Source: Epiperipatus broadwayi
Lineage: Eukaryota > Onychophora > Udeonychophora > Euonychophora > Peripatidae
Direction of reading: 5' to 3'
Assembly (NCBI GenBank): GCA_028023455.1
Contig: JAQFVV010000018.1
Location: 6,349,800 to 6,413,799 of the forward strand
DNA: 64,000 nucleotides
Both the position numbers and the translations under genes were made by a program. Below the pieces are notes generated by a model, which worked only from the letters and a program-made list of their open reading frames with translations, was not told the DNA's origin and made no database searches. Numbering within the stretch: the first letter of the stretch is position 1; each line of letters opens with the position of its first letter. Below are positions 25,126-35,632 of the stretch, piece by piece.

Positions 25126-25434
25126 TCATACATATTTGAAATGCTGAAAAGCAAAAACTCCATCTATGAAATACCATCTGAATATGCAAGAATGTATATT
25201 GGTGGAACCAGTCATCCCATTGAAAAGCGATTGCAAGAGCACAAACTGATGATTAAAGAGAGAAAACAGATTAATTGGGAAAATACAAAAATATTTGATA
25301 GAGACGAAAAGGTTCAAAGAAGAAAATTCAAAGAAGCTGCTTACATGTCAATGGTGAATAACCCCATAAGTAATCTAGTGTGGCTACATAATGTATGGAA
25401 ACCACTAATCAATTTTGCTCTTAGAAAAAAGTGA
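25126..25434 (+). CDS. GIY-YIG endonuclease domain of a PLE (open fragment)
   Basis: This is the longest undamaged PLE reading frame in the window, about 100 codons. It reads LKSKNSIYEIPSEYARMYIG, GTSHPIEKRLQEHKLMI, FDRDEKVQRRKFKEAAY and ends PLINFALRKK with a stop. The GIY half is SIY, the YIG half is intact, and the catalytic-type Arg of EKR is kept. The two cysteines of the usual IPCxCG motif are Ser and Tyr here, so metal or structural binding at that site is lost. In PLEs this domain nicks target DNA to prime reverse transcription. Confidence 0.8.
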   Translation, partial: SYIFEMLKSKNSIYEIPSEYARMYIGGTSHPIEKRLQEHKLMIKERKQINWENTKIFDRDEKVQRRKFKEAAYMSMVNNPISNLVWLHNVWKPLINFALRKK

Positions 25435-25492
25435 AGAAACAAGGAGGAATCTCATAAATAAGTATATGAAATTTCTATTGACTGTTGCCTTT

Positions 25493-25570
25493 GGCAGTAT
25501 GGTTCAGTTGGTTAGAGCATTACCCAAATTCAATATTCAAGAATCTAAGGGTCCAGGTTCGGTTTCCATG
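25493..25570 (+). repeat. tRNA-like segment in PLE 3' region, copy 3
   Basis: GGCAGTATGGTTCAGTTGGT, TAGAGCAT (A-box), then GGTCCAGGTTCGGTTTCC (B-box), about 60 bp after the endonuclease stop. The B-box is the best of the set (GGTTCGGTTTC against GGTTCRANYCC). Confidence 0.8.
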
Positions 25571-26822
25571 ATAATACTGTCGCTGATCAGGCCAGCAACA
25601 CCTGGAAAAAAATAGGAGAATAATATCTCTCGAAACATTGTGCATATACCTGTGTACTATTACCAACAGTTGAATGTAATTAGAATATTTAAATAAAGTT
25701 AATTTTTTCTGAAGACATTCAATACTTAATATTAGAAGATGGCAATAGTCCAATATATAAATGCAACTAAAATACCATCATTGCAAACCTTCAGAAAAAC
25801 ATTTTAATTAATTGTTCAATTTTGTTTTAATTAAAGAAAAATATTACAATGTTTTCAGACTTTTTTCAGGGTTTCCTTTAACAAATTTTCAAAAGCTTTC
25901 AATTTATTTAATACATTTTTGAATCAAATTTCATTTACTCTTTAAAGTGATATGATTTACATTTACATATCACCCTCATGGAAAGCAATTAAATTAATAT
26001 ATAACTAAGTATACTTATGACACACAATCTTATAAATTTGCATATTTACTTAACTATATAAATTTTACATGGTAATTTATAGTTTTATTTTCATAAATCT
26101 GTTATATTTTTAAATATAATTTTTTTATACCATTATAAATCTTTTAATGAATTAGCTCCTTCCTTTTAACTTTAACAAATTTTAAAACGTTCTAAATGAA
26201 TAAAGATCAAGCCATTGAAACAAGCATAATGCACATTCTTATTCCATTTCATACTTATTACACTTTTGTCATTTGTACTCTTTTATGTTCAGATTGAAAT
26301 ATTTTCAATCAATTCATCACATCTATTTTCTCTTTAGATTTAATTTCTATTAAAGAACTTAACATCTGGTATCTTTCAGTTTGCTAAGATTTTTTTTTTT
26401 TGTGATATTTATCTAATTACCATATATATATATATTGAATATATATTTAATCATTAGCTATTAGATAAAACAACTTTAAATAATCCATTGCTAGGCAATC
26501 CCTCTAAAGAAAAAACAAATGGATTTAATAAATCCTATCAATTACATTTATTTAATGCAATATATTGTTTCTACATTTAATTTTTTTTTCTTTCCTTAGT
26601 TTCCATTGTCCAACAGTCTTATTCCGAGCTACAGAAAATATTTAAATACACAAAATTATTTAGAAAAATGATATAATTAAATCAAGCATCACATGATCAC
26701 CATTCCTTATGCTTACACTGTTATAACAGAGATGTGATGTGATGTATTATGGCAAAACTCTCCAACAGTACAAACCAGATTAATCAGTGGATGCAGAAAA
26801 TCCCTATCTAGTGCTTACTCAT

Positions 26823-26882
26823 TCAATATCTCCAGACTAGCTTCTAGCTTGTAACTTTCATCAATGAGAAACCTCCAGTCAT
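26823..26882 (-). ncRNA. Hammerhead ribozyme-like motif, family A, decayed
   Basis: On the minus strand the core reads TTGATGA ... GAAGC ... GTC, with C-to-T at the first core base and A-to-G in GAAA. Flanks still correspond to stem I. Likely inactive. Confidence 0.5.
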
Positions 26883-27463
26883 CTTTTACTTGTTTAATTA
26901 ACTATAAAGCTTTTGAGTCATAAATAAAAACACAATAATGTTTAAAATTTAAGCTCATTCACTTGTATAGTCATATGGATCTGAACTTAGTTCGGCATCT
27001 ATATATTTTGGTGTCTTTGGTTCTTTAATAACAAGTCACCTTAATTCTATTGGGCAGGATAAGCATTAACCCACTAAACATCACATGATCACCATTCTTT
27101 ACACTTGCACAAGCTGGTATCACAGAGGTAAAACTCTCCATATAGTAATGCCACTCAGTGCAAGCCAGAGGAATCAATGAATAAAGGTTAGTGCCTCCTT
27201 GATAACAGCTTGTATAAGCATAAGGAATGTGATCATGTGATGTTTAGTGGTTTAATACCAATCCTGCCAATAGGATTAATGATTGTGTTATTAAGGAATC
27301 AAAGACACCATAATGTATAGATGCTGATCTGAGTTCAGATCTATGACTACACAAGCAAATGAGCTTGAATTGAAAACATTTTTATATAGTTAACAAAAAA
27401 AAGGTAAAAGATGGCTTCTGGAAGATTGCATTACATCTTAAGGTCTAGGTGTAGTGCTCTCAA

Positions 27464-27522
27464 ATCTAAGACTTCTCACTGATGAAAGCTACAAGCTAGA
27501 AATTGATCTGGGGATATTCAAA
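27464..27522 (+). ncRNA. Hammerhead ribozyme-like motif, family A
   Basis: CTGATGA (27479-27485), stem II AGC/GCT with loop TACAA, GAAA (27499-27502), cleavage triplet ATC (27506-27508), then TGGGGA pairing with TTCTCA before the core using G-U pairs. The outer stem I is broken. The two bases flanking stem II inside the core are A and A rather than G-C, so activity is uncertain. Confidence 0.65.
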
Positions 27523-27919
27523 GAGTAGGCAGTAGACAGGGATTTTATGCATAAACCTTCCTGAATCCACTGATTATTCTGGTTTGACTAATTGGTGCTG
27601 TTGTATGAAGAATTTCGCCTCTGCAATAACAGTTTGTGTATGCATAAGGAATGGTGATCATGTGATGTTTAGTAGTTTAATACCAATCCTGCCCAATAGG
27701 ATTAAGGTAACAGTAGTTATTAAAGAACCAAAGACACCAACATGTATAGATGCGGAACTGAGTTAAGATTAATATGACTATACAAGTGAATGAGCTAGAA
27801 TTGAAAACATCATCCTGTTTTAATTTTTGATTCAAAGCTTTATAGTGAACAAAAAAAGATGAAAAGGTGGATGCTGGAGGATTGCATTAGATCCTAAGGT
27901 CTAGGTGCAATGCTCTCAA

Positions 27920-27978
27920 ATCCAAGACTTCTCACTGATGAAAGTCACAAGCTAGAAACTAGTCTGGGGATACTAAAT
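27920..27978 (+). ncRNA. Hammerhead ribozyme-like motif, family A, intact core
   Basis: CTGATGA (27935-27941), stem II AGT/GCT with loop CACAA, GAAA (27955-27958), a two-pair stem III from ACTAGT, GTC (27962-27964) and TGGGGA pairing with TTCTCA. All core consensus bases are present; the A/A neighbours of stem II are the only clear departure. Confidence 0.7.
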
Positions 27979-29169
27979 GAGTAGGCATTAGATAGGGATC
28001 TCTTGCACAAACCTTCCTGCATTCATCGATAATCCTGGTTTGCATTGAGTGGTGCTGCTGTATGGAGAGTTTTGCCTTTGTGATAATTATAACTAACAAT
28101 AAATATATAAAAATACTATATATTGAACCAGATACATTATGTGCTTCAAAGATAACCATTGGGAAATCAAAACCAAAATGTATATAAAGATTTTAAAAGA
28201 AAATTGTATTTTAAAATTTTGTATTTTTTTTTTTTATTTATTAAGAGTATGTGCCATAACACATGTTCTTGATTATAAATGGAAATTGTAAAATAATTTA
28301 ATTTAGGAGTTTGATTAAGTTTTTTTGTGTGTGTGTTTGTTGTTTTAATCTATTTTAAAAGCTAAAATTTTCTAATTTAGTAAAAGTGGGATTAAAAAAA
28401 AAAAAGTAAAAACACAAGAGAGATAAAGAGATTAATCCTGGTTAAAACTTTTTAATTTAGATCTGGCAGGAGATAATAAATATTCGTATTTAAAAACTCT
28501 GTGTTTTTATTTGAGATATATAACTTTTATATTCACGAATTGTGGACTGCTAATGTGAAGAGAAATTAGATATTTGCTAATTGCAGATCATTGAAGTTAC
28601 ATTTTTGCTCACTGCTAATAGGAGATTTTGCTAATAGTATTTGCTGATTGCTGTGCTAATCGCTAATAGAAAGCGAATATGCTAAAACAACATCAGAAAT
28701 AGCGACGCGACTGTCCATACAGAATGCAGAAACTAACCACTTTAAAGAACCACATTAAAAATCTGCCATGCTAAATCTTTACAAGACGAACCCCGGAGCT
28801 CGAAATTGCTTCACTATGAACATGTCTTAATCACCTAGTCCATAATTGATCCTGAATATTGCCTTCGCCATTCCCGACCAGATTAGTGGAGATCCAAACC
28901 TTCATAATGAACTCTAGATGGATTTAAATTGTGTGTGCACTGCTGGAAGAAATCAGCAGGACAAAACATTATGCCTCGAATGTAAACAAACATTTTTATA
29001 TTATAATCAGGGCTTAAAATCTCTTTGCTTAAGTCTCAGCTTAATACAAAAAGAAATATGGACCAATAATAAATTATTTGTAATCATTTAAATATTATTA
29101 ATTACTTTATAAATATTTTTTTTTATTATATGTATTAGAGGATGAGATTAAGATTTTCTATTTTAAATT

Positions 29170-29760
29170 TCTTGATCAGAGAATGTATTGTGAGTTTATA
29201 TTTTATACTCAGTTTATTTATTTATTATTATTATTAATTGATGTTAAAAACTTTGGCAGATACTAATAATTTTCTTTTATCTCACCTGTTCTTTATTTTC
29301 ATTGAAATTAATTTAGTTAAGGTGTGTTTGCATTTCCTGTAGACCGTAAATCTTTTGGCTAGTGGTTTATCGATTATATAGTTCTGTTTTTCTTGAGCCG
29401 TAGAGATTTCCCTTTTATTAAATGTTAAGAAATTATAATCTTGATTCTTTTCTTGTATATAGTTAGCCTTAAGGGTCGTTTTATAACACAATCTCTTACG
29501 AGTGTTTAAAAGGAGCAATATGACATCCTTGTTTAGCCCCGTTTTTTTTAACGGGTAAAGGAAAGCTCGCTCCGCACTGGTCATTGACTTCCCTACAAGA
29601 TTGACTTTTTTTAAAATCTCTAAATAAAGCAAAATAGAAATTGAAGGATAGATAAATCGATAGCAGAAAGATTGTTATAATCCCCTTTAATTTTTAGATG
29701 AGAGAACAAAATTATCTGCCGAAGTATTTAATGCAATATTTACATGCATTCTCTGATAGA
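29170..29760 (-). repeat. Family D unit downstream of the LINE
   Basis: Minus-strand sequence from about 29755 (TATCAGAGAATGCATGT) aligns with the plus-strand unit starting at 60166 (TATCAGAGAGTGTATAT): shared blocks include GGGGATTA, TTCTGCTATCGATTTAT against TCCTGCTGGCGATTTAT, and TCTTGTAGG with GAAGTCAATGA. The same unit follows the other copy of this LINE at 59.4 kb, so it is probably part of the LINE or hitchhikes with it. Confidence 0.65.
29282..29632 (-). CDS. 116-codon ORF in family D unit, unknown function
   Basis: A complete ATG-to-stop frame, basic and without signal peptide or membrane segment. Its part KKVNLVGKSMTSAERAFLYP lies in the same frame as IRSCRKSMKPARISSH at 60.3 kb and IRSCRKLITQRRRAFLG at 59.6 kb in the related units, which hints that the frame may once have been coding. 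I do not recognise a domain. It may equally be an accidental frame in a conserved untranslated repeat. Confidence 0.3.
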   Translation of the reverse strand: MLYLEILKKVNLVGKSMTSAERAFLYPLKKTGLNKDVILLLLNTRKRLCYKTTLKANYIQEKNQDYNFLTFNKREISTAQEKQNYIIDKPLAKRFTVYRKCKHTLTKLISMKIKNR

Positions 29761-29869
29761 GAAAGTTGGAGAATTTAGGTCAAACTTTTATATTATATTT
29801 GGCTAACATGTTTTTTTGAATTTAATAAACTTTAAAATTATTAATAATTATATTCATTTTTGGCTCATG

Positions 29870-31829
29870 TTTGTTTCTGTGTCCTGTCTCTCAATTGTCT
29901 GAACAATGTTTAAGATCTCTTTCTCTCCCTGGGTCTAATTGGCAGCATTTATCATCATCAACTTTTTGAACACAGTAAATCAAATTTCCTAATGTGATAT
30001 GATGTACTGTAGCTTCTCCTTAAACGGAGTCAAGAATCTCAACAATTATGCCCAGAGAAACCTGTTAGCCACTTTACTTTCCGTTCCCCAGAAAAGTTTT
30101 CCCATACTCTGCTCCATCCCATTTCCACAACATAATCTTTGTCAACTCTATGGCCTTTATATCTAAATCCCCATTCTCTTTTCCCAAACCCAGCATAAAA
30201 CCCAATTCATAACTTCATTATATGTGCCCTTTCTGTTTTCAAGCATTTACATTCAATTAACAGATACCTAATATTTTTCTATTCCTCCCTTACATAATTT
30301 GCAGACTATATCACCCATATTTTTCCATTTACATGTTGCTAAAGATCCCGTTCAAGACTTAAACAATAAACTTCTTTCCTTACTATTATCATATATTAAC
30401 TCACACCTAATATTCTGTTTATTTCTATATATATTTAAACTCTTTATACTCTCCATACTAGTTCTCTATCTCTTTAACTCCCTATTCTTTTATCCCATTC
30501 CTTACCACTATAACATTCAACAATCCTCCTAACACAATCATCCATCTTTTGCACAAATATACTGATATAAATTCTTTATCCAAATCTTTTGCATACTGCA
30601 TTACCTTTCTCACCCATCTTGTTACCTGCCCTTTACTCATAACTCAATTAAATACTATTTTGGCTATTCTTTTATTATCCATAAACTGCAATCTACCAAA
30701 CATTTTCATTTTACTTTTTGCATCTCTCATACGAAAACTTGACCATTCCATTTCTCCTTCAATTGCCTCCCTTGCTGTCCATACATCTCAATCCAATGCA
30801 TGTCTTCCTACTTCCCTTTGAACTTTTTCTAAATAATTTAATACCCCTTTATTTACACATAATGCATCATTAACCCTGCTACTGCAACTTCCTTTCATAT
30901 AATTCTAACTACATTATATTTATTATATGAAAACACTGTTAATTTGTTTATCAATCCCTTTCTTTTCTTTGCTTCATTTATCATTTTTTTCTCCCATTCA
31001 TCCAAATAATTTTTCTGATTACTTAAAATAATTCCCAAATAACTATATCTATTCACCACACTTAATATCTCCCAATATAAATTCTACATCTTCTCTCTCC
31101 CCAGTATTAACCATCATTATATTTGATTTTTCTTCACTAAATTTAATCCCCATCTTTTTACCCACACTTGCACATGTCTTCAGCTTAAGTACCTTATCCT
31201 CTCTTCTTTCGGCACACAAAAATATATCATCCGCAAAAAAAAAGACCTGACAAAATATATACTCCCTTACTACCTATTAACGGTATCTCTATCCCTCTTC
31301 CTAATCTTTCTATTGCTCTTTCCATTTCACTCAATTACAACACAAACAAAATAAGTGATATAGGGCATCCTTGCCTTAGTCCCATCCCATTTTTAACTTT
31401 AACTGATTTTATATTCCCTAATTGATATATATAATAATTATTTTCATATAATTTCTTAATAATATCCACTAAAGCTTCATCCATTCCCAAATTTGCTGAA
31501 CTTATCCATAATCTATTTCTATTTACTCTATCATATGCCTTCTCTATATCTATAAAACTCATATATAACTGTTTACCTGAATTCCTACTCATATCCATAA
31601 GTTGTGTAACTACAAATAAACTATCTCTTATACACCTATCTAATCTAAAACCTCCTTGCATTTCACCCATTACATTATTCCCTTCCATCCATTTTACAAC
31701 TCTTCTAACCACCATATATGAGAAAACTTTATATAAAACTGATGTTACTGCTATCAGTCTATAATTACTTAACTTTCTATGATCCTTATAGTTTTCTTTA
31801 AATAAAAAGGTGCGGAGTGTCTGATACAA
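29870..31829 (-). mobile_element. LINE (non-LTR retrotransposon), 5'-truncated
   Basis: Minus strand: RT domain (31829-31100) followed by a C-terminal region (30850-30020) that aligns with the plus-strand copy at 58290-59345 and ends near 29870. The upstream half of the element, including its endonuclease, is missing. Several frameshifts are present. Confidence 0.85.
31100..31829 (-). pseudogene. LINE reverse transcriptase domain
   Basis: The first 164 codons (31829-31335) contain NYRLIAVTSVLYKVFSYMV, MQGGFRLDRCIRDSLFVV, LYMSFIDIEKAYDRVNR and GLRQGCPISLILFVL, the fingers and palm motifs of non-LTR RTs, with the first catalytic Asp in FIDIEKAYD. After a frame change, FADDIFLCAERRED supplies the FADD box at 31238-31227, followed by KMGIKFSEEKSNIMMVN. 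The clade is not clear to me. Enzyme role: target-primed reverse transcription. Confidence 0.88.
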
Positions 31830-32639
31830 TATTTATAATTATATTTGATCTTAAATTTACTGTTTTTTTGTTTTATTTAATAACTATAATACATTTTGTC
31901 TTGTATTTCTTTATTTTTATATATCCTACATTTCTATAACTAATTGTATATAAATTTATGTACTTATATCATATCAATACTTATGCGCTTATAACGCTAA
32001 AATAAAGAAGTTACATGTTATTAAATTTATTTAAAGCTTAGCGCTTTCAAAGCTCTATGGCTTCATAATCATAGCTGTACAAAATAAAAATAAAACGGTT
32101 GATAGTGATGAGGGGGTGTATTCAAATTTATGTTAATTAGATGTTTCAGTATACTATTTAAAATATCGTATGACTTAATTATATCATATTTATTTCTTAA
32201 TTTTTATATTTTTTAGATTACCTCCTTTATAGTAATTTATTTACCAAATTGTTAAAAACTTTTCAATTTCTAAATTATTTTTACTCTATATTAATTAAAA
32301 CAATCTCTATATTTATTTATTGTAATTAATTCTTTCTTTTACTTATTTAACTTTATTAAAGTAATAGTTTTTTTATACCCAAATCCTTATTTAAACTTTG
32401 ATTAATTTTAAATAAATATTGCTTCTTTAATTTTTCTTACTCCTTTATTATTAGTATAGCAAATCATTTTTATACTTTTTTTTGAATCTATAGCCTGTTT
32501 CTATTATATGTATATATAGATTTTTTATCCCATTTATATTGTTTCAGTCTTGTATTAATTAAATTCTTCATTTCACCTATATAATTGCTTTCAATATTAT
32601 TTACCTTTTTTTTTTTTGCATATTATTTCATAAATTCCA

Positions 32640-33895
32640 TTTATACAGTTTTTAATATTTTCATTACTATTCATATCAACTGTATTTTTATTTTATTATT
32701 ACTTTATTTTTTCTTTAATTTACTTATAATCTGGTTTATATTTCTTGCTATATTATTATACATTTTTATCCATATCTATTTATTTTTGCTTTCTTTTATA
32801 TCTTTTTTAAAATTTTTATTGTTTACTTTGTTTTCTATCAACTTTTATAATTTCATTGAGAAATTATTATTTTTAAATTCATTTATTATTAAATTTATTT
32901 GTTTTTTATATTTTTCTGAATTGAAACAATAATTTTTAATTCTTAGACTTTAAAATTTATTAATTTTATACTTTTTATATCTGTGTTTAAATATCAATTT
33001 GTGGTACTATTATTTATATCATATTTTTTATATATAGATGTTTCTATATTACATTTACTATTAATGCCTATAATCAACAATCCATATATCTAAATATACT
33101 ATTCTATTTTCTATTGTACGTTTTATATTTTTATCATTTATTTATTTCTTTAGTAAAGTATTTTATTTGCCATTGGCTTTTATTGAAAATTAATAGATAA
33201 TTATCTTCATATCATTTCTTTAGTAAATGATATTAAATGTCTTCTTCAAAATTATCAATGTACATATTACTTCTAGTATTTAATTATAAACACTATGATT
33301 AAATAGAGTATTAAGAATGTATACATGGATAATTTTGAAGAAAGTATGTTGAAAAATAAAATTGCATTTTTGTTAAAAGAAATATATGTAGATGACTATT
33401 ATTAATTTCCAAAAGAAATCAAATACAAATGGAATACAAAGTTTTCAGTATAAAAAGAAAATAGCATGTTTAAATATATTGATTGTTAAATCTTACATTA
33501 GTGGTACATGTAATATAAAAACATCTATAAATAAGAAATGTAATATAAATAATATTATTATAAAAAATATATAATTTAATAGTATAAATTCTAGAATATA
33601 TAGAACTGAAAAATATTGCTCAAATTCAAAGGAATATAAAAGCAAATAAATTTAATCATATAAATTAAAAAATTATAATTTCCCAAGAAAAGTTATAAAA
33701 AATATAAAATCAACAGAAAATAAAATTAATGCCATTAAAAATAAAAAAGATATAAAACAAAAAAATATATAGGAATAAGAACTTTTAATGATAATATAGC
33801 AAAAAATATAAGTAAGATTATAAATAAAAAAACAAAAAACATAATAAAATTATACATTTTAAAGTTGTTAAAAATATATAAAAAATAGTAATTAA
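32640..33895. repeat. Large diverged palindrome, arms of about 590-640 bp
   Basis: The left arm (32640-33278, T-rich) reads as the reverse complement of the right arm (33303-33895, A-rich). Matching blocks: CTTCTTCAAAATTATC at 33241 with its complement near 33340; TATAGATGTTTCTATATTAC at 33034 with the complement of GTAATATAAAAACATCTATA near 33510; TTGCTATATTATTAT at 32747 with the complement of the block near 33795. Loop is about 25-30 bp. The arms differ in length and in many positions, so it is old. ORFs inside (such as 32585-32932, rich in Phe, Leu and Ile) are composition artefacts. Confidence 0.8.
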
Positions 33896-33984
33896 AACGG
33901 ATTTGAATCCAGATTTTCAAGCTCCCTTCAATCATCCACTCCATCTTATATAACTGATACACATGACCAAATACATACGAAAAA

Positions 33985-34035
33985 GGTAAATGATCTCCAA
34001 TATACACATTTCATGCTGAACCAGCACATATATAC
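33985..34035 (-). ncRNA. Decayed family B hammerhead-like relic
   Basis: Minus strand keeps GTGCTGGTTCAGCAT (stem II), GAAA and ATGTGTAT (stem III) with TTGG after it, but CTGATGA is deleted. Confidence 0.5.
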
Positions 34036-34373
34036 AATCAGTGCTTGGTTTATATTAAGATAGCAAATCTTCAAACTTCTCCATTCTGCAATTCTTCAGC
34101 CATCCATATCATTGAAAATCTGATGATAGCATGTTCAAAGTCCTTGCTTATTAATTTTGTTGTATTTTAATATTACAGATTCAGCCTGCATTCTATCCAT
34201 TCCTCTTGTGCATTTAAATGGTCTTAAGATCTTAGGTACTCATCGACTAGCAGATGCACGCCGCTTGATGGCATTGTAGCTAGCTAAAAACAATTCAATA
34301 TAACTTTTCCTGGTGCGCGAATCAATATAACATTTTCTAGCATAATTTTTTTTTCTTTTTTAACTTTTTAACT

Positions 34374-34500
34374 AGCCTTTTTGATTTTAGTCATTTGAAA
34401 AAATCTTTTTGATTTTAGACATTTGAAGAAATCTTTTTCAATGTAGTCATTTGTTTAAGTAACCTTTTTAATTTCAGTCACTGATATACTAAATTTTGGC
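34374..34500 (+). repeat. Short tandem repeat, about 30-bp unit, four copies
   Basis: Units resemble CTTTTTGATTTTAGTCATTT followed by GAAAAAAT; they become more diverged to the right. They lie in the non-repeated middle of the 1.8-kb inverted-repeat element. Confidence 0.7.
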
Positions 34501-35574
34501 GATCTGTTTTAAAATTTTTTTTTTACCTAAATATTGGTCGTGATATGTTTTTAAATTTGTTTTAACTTTGCTGCAAATGAACCAACATGTAACATTTTAT
34601 TTTAACAAACGAAAACATTTGTCTCCGAAAGATTCAAACAAATAAAAACACAAAAAGGTTTAAAGTCGTTTAATGATGCCATTTGCCATTTATTTAGTAA
34701 ACAAACGAAAACCAATTTTCTCATCAATATTTAAAGAAATAATAACACAAAATTTTTTTTACTGTAAAATGTTTTAATAAAGAAATAGAAACATAACTAT
34801 TTAATACAATTACAACAATCAACTTCAAACTGTACAGTTTAATAACAACTGGTACACTCTCCTGATGAGAATGCTGCGAATATAAAATCTTGCAAATGAC
34901 ATGACTTCGCCAGACAGCTTGCGAAAATGTTTGTACACCGCGCTTCCCTTTCACAAATTTTGACAGTTGATAACGTCTCTAGTGATTATGGTTTGCAATG
35001 TTACACTTTTTAGCAACTAATTGAAATGACCAAAAAAAAAAAAAAAGGAAAATAAATATTTGCAAAGTTTCTTCAAACACAAATCTAGAAACCAAAAAAA
35101 AAAATCCAATACTCTAAATGCTAATTGCGAGAATTTCGTAGCAATTGCTGAGCATGTTGAAGGTATCGAAGTGTGATTTTGTGAAAGACAATGGTCGCAA
35201 AAAACAACTCACATTTATGGTATATATGTTCACAGTATAATATTATAGAAAGCATATATATGTAGGCCTAGTAAAAGGCATTTTTATGTGCTTTTACATA
35301 GGTAAAATGTTATCAAGCGGCGTGCATTGGCTAGTCAACGAGTACCAGATCCTACACAAATGAGGGTCTGACTGACTTATGGTCAATATGGATATGACAA
35401 CAAAATTGGCAAACAAGGACTTTGAACATGCTATCATCAGATTTTCAATAATATGAATGGCTGAAGAGTTGGAGGGTGGAGAAGATTGAAGGCTGCCCAT
35501 TAATTTTGAAGATTTGCTAATTGCTATCTTAATATAAACTGAGCACTGATTGTATATATGTGTGAGAGATGATG

Positions 35575-35632
35575 ATCCAGACCAATTAATGACTGCTGGT
35601 TCAGCATGAAATATCAATATTGGAAATCATTT
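35575..35632 (+). ncRNA. Decayed family B hammerhead-like relic
   Basis: Stem II (CTGCTGGTTCAGCA) and GAAA remain, with TTGG and CCAA-like stem I pieces, but CTGATGA is now TTAATGA. Confidence 0.5.

Larger units (their letters stand above)
25113..25800 (+). mobile_element. Partial PLE copy, plus orientation
   Basis: It contains most of the endonuclease ORF, a tRNA-like segment and the common 3' tail ending near CAACTAAAATACCATCATTG. Together with 24726-25112 it forms an inverted pair meeting at about 25112, so the ORF that opens at 25021 crosses a rearrangement junction and only its part from about 25126 is element sequence. Confidence 0.82.
26686..28085. repeat. Family A array with inverted halves
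   Basis: Minus-orientation units occupy 26686-27195 (period about 397 bp between CACATGATCACCATT at 26691 and 27088) and plus-orientation units occupy about 27200-28085. Ribozyme-like cores at 27479 and 27935 are 456 bp apart, which I take as the family unit length. Diagnostic blocks are GATCATGTGATGTTTAG, CCAATCCTGCC, AAAGAACCAAAGACACCA and CACTGATGAAAG. No protein is encoded. Confidence 0.9.

Noticed and set aside
21592-25570. Functional tRNA genes
   Set aside because: The A-box/B-box segments lack paired acceptor stems and a normal anticodon arm, and they are embedded in PLE copies.
32585-32932. 115-codon ORF that looks like a membrane protein
   Set aside because: Rich in Phe, Leu and Ile because the DNA is almost pure T and A; it lies in the arm of a palindrome and has no start context or family match.
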